The translations under genes and the position numbers were made by a program. Below are positions 54,554 to 54,597 of a stretch of 54,597 bases of DNA, in pieces. Each line of letters starts with the position of its first letter. Position 1 is the first letter of the stretch. A model generated the notes under the pieces. It searched no databases and had not been told where the DNA came from. It worked only from the letters and a program-made list of their open reading frames with translations. The DNA is from Vibrio scophthalmi LMG 19158 (lineage in GTDB: Bacteria > Pseudomonadota > Gammaproteobacteria > Enterobacterales > Vibrionaceae), in the NCBI RefSeq assembly GCF_000222585.1, contig NZ_AFWE01000212.1, forward strand, positions 1 to 54,597, written 5' to 3'.

Positions 54554-54597
54554 ACCATTTAAGCCCTACACTTAACCGTCATCCTCAAGAGTGAGGT

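Overview
The window looks like a chromosomal segment of a Vibrio species (Vibrionaceae). The evidence is two polar-type flagellins with sigma28 promoters, the sodium-driven motor pair PomA/PomB, a GcvB small RNA beside gcvA, a CsrB-family small RNA with a VarA/UvrY-type box, several DUF families frequent in Vibrio (DUF2956, DUF2310, DUF3549, DUF3301), and moderate GC content. The exact species cannot be read from the sequence. Most of the window is conserved core genome. I see no prophage, insertion sequence, CRISPR array, tRNA or rRNA.

Layout: 1-2.7 kb holds two flagellin genes (minus). 2.75-4.2 kb has a Dyp-type peroxidase and a DUF2919 membrane protein. 4.3-12.1 kb is a cytochrome c nitrite reductase (Nrf) locus. 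nrfBCDE, a CcmG/DsbE-like thioredoxin and nrfF run on the minus strand. nrfA is divergent on the plus strand, and nrfG is convergent downstream of nrfA. The nrfB-nrfA spacer carries a perfect 7-2-7 NarP/NarL-type site and a near-consensus FNR site. 12.2-18.2 kb is housekeeping: DUF2956, a lipoprotein, a small winged-HTH protein, ArsC-like-dapE-M15 peptidase-DUF2897, DUF2310-syd and queF. 18.2-22.2 kb has two GGDEF proteins, one degenerate with TPRs and one with an SGEEF signature. 22.4-27.9 kb has ppnN, xni, rlmM, a DUF423 gene, an alpha/beta hydrolase and gcvA. The GcvB small RNA diverges from gcvA. It is followed by two copies of a BIME-like palindromic repeat. 28.7-35.4 kb has thiI, pomAB and xseB-ispA-dxs. 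35.5-38.4 kb encodes a large secreted HEFGH-motif protein that I do not recognise. 38.8-41.8 kb has truC-yqcC, DUF3549-DUF3301 and a GNAT acetyltransferase. 41.9-42.3 kb is a CsrB/RsmB-family RNA with 23 GGA motifs. 43-54.3 kb is the TCA cluster: sdhCDAB-sucABCD on the minus strand and gltA divergent.

Functional themes: (1) anaerobic nitrite ammonification (Nrf). (2) Motility and the motile/sessile switch (flagellins, PomAB, GGDEF proteins, CsrB RNA). The first flagellin leader has a run of GGA triplets that could be a CsrA target, which would link it to the CsrB-type RNA in the same window. (3) Central carbon metabolism (the sdh-suc-gltA block). (4) Isoprenoid/thiamine and tRNA modification (dxs, ispA, thiI, truC, queF).

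The least ordinary DNA is non-coding: the two regulatory RNAs, the BIME-like elements, and heptanucleotide arrays (AGCGAGA about 15.7 copies; CTCAATT about 7.4 copies). The gltA array lies between the stop codon and the terminator. Several hairpins also overlap translation or intercistronic regions (xni, sdhB-sucA, sucB-sucC, gltA leader).
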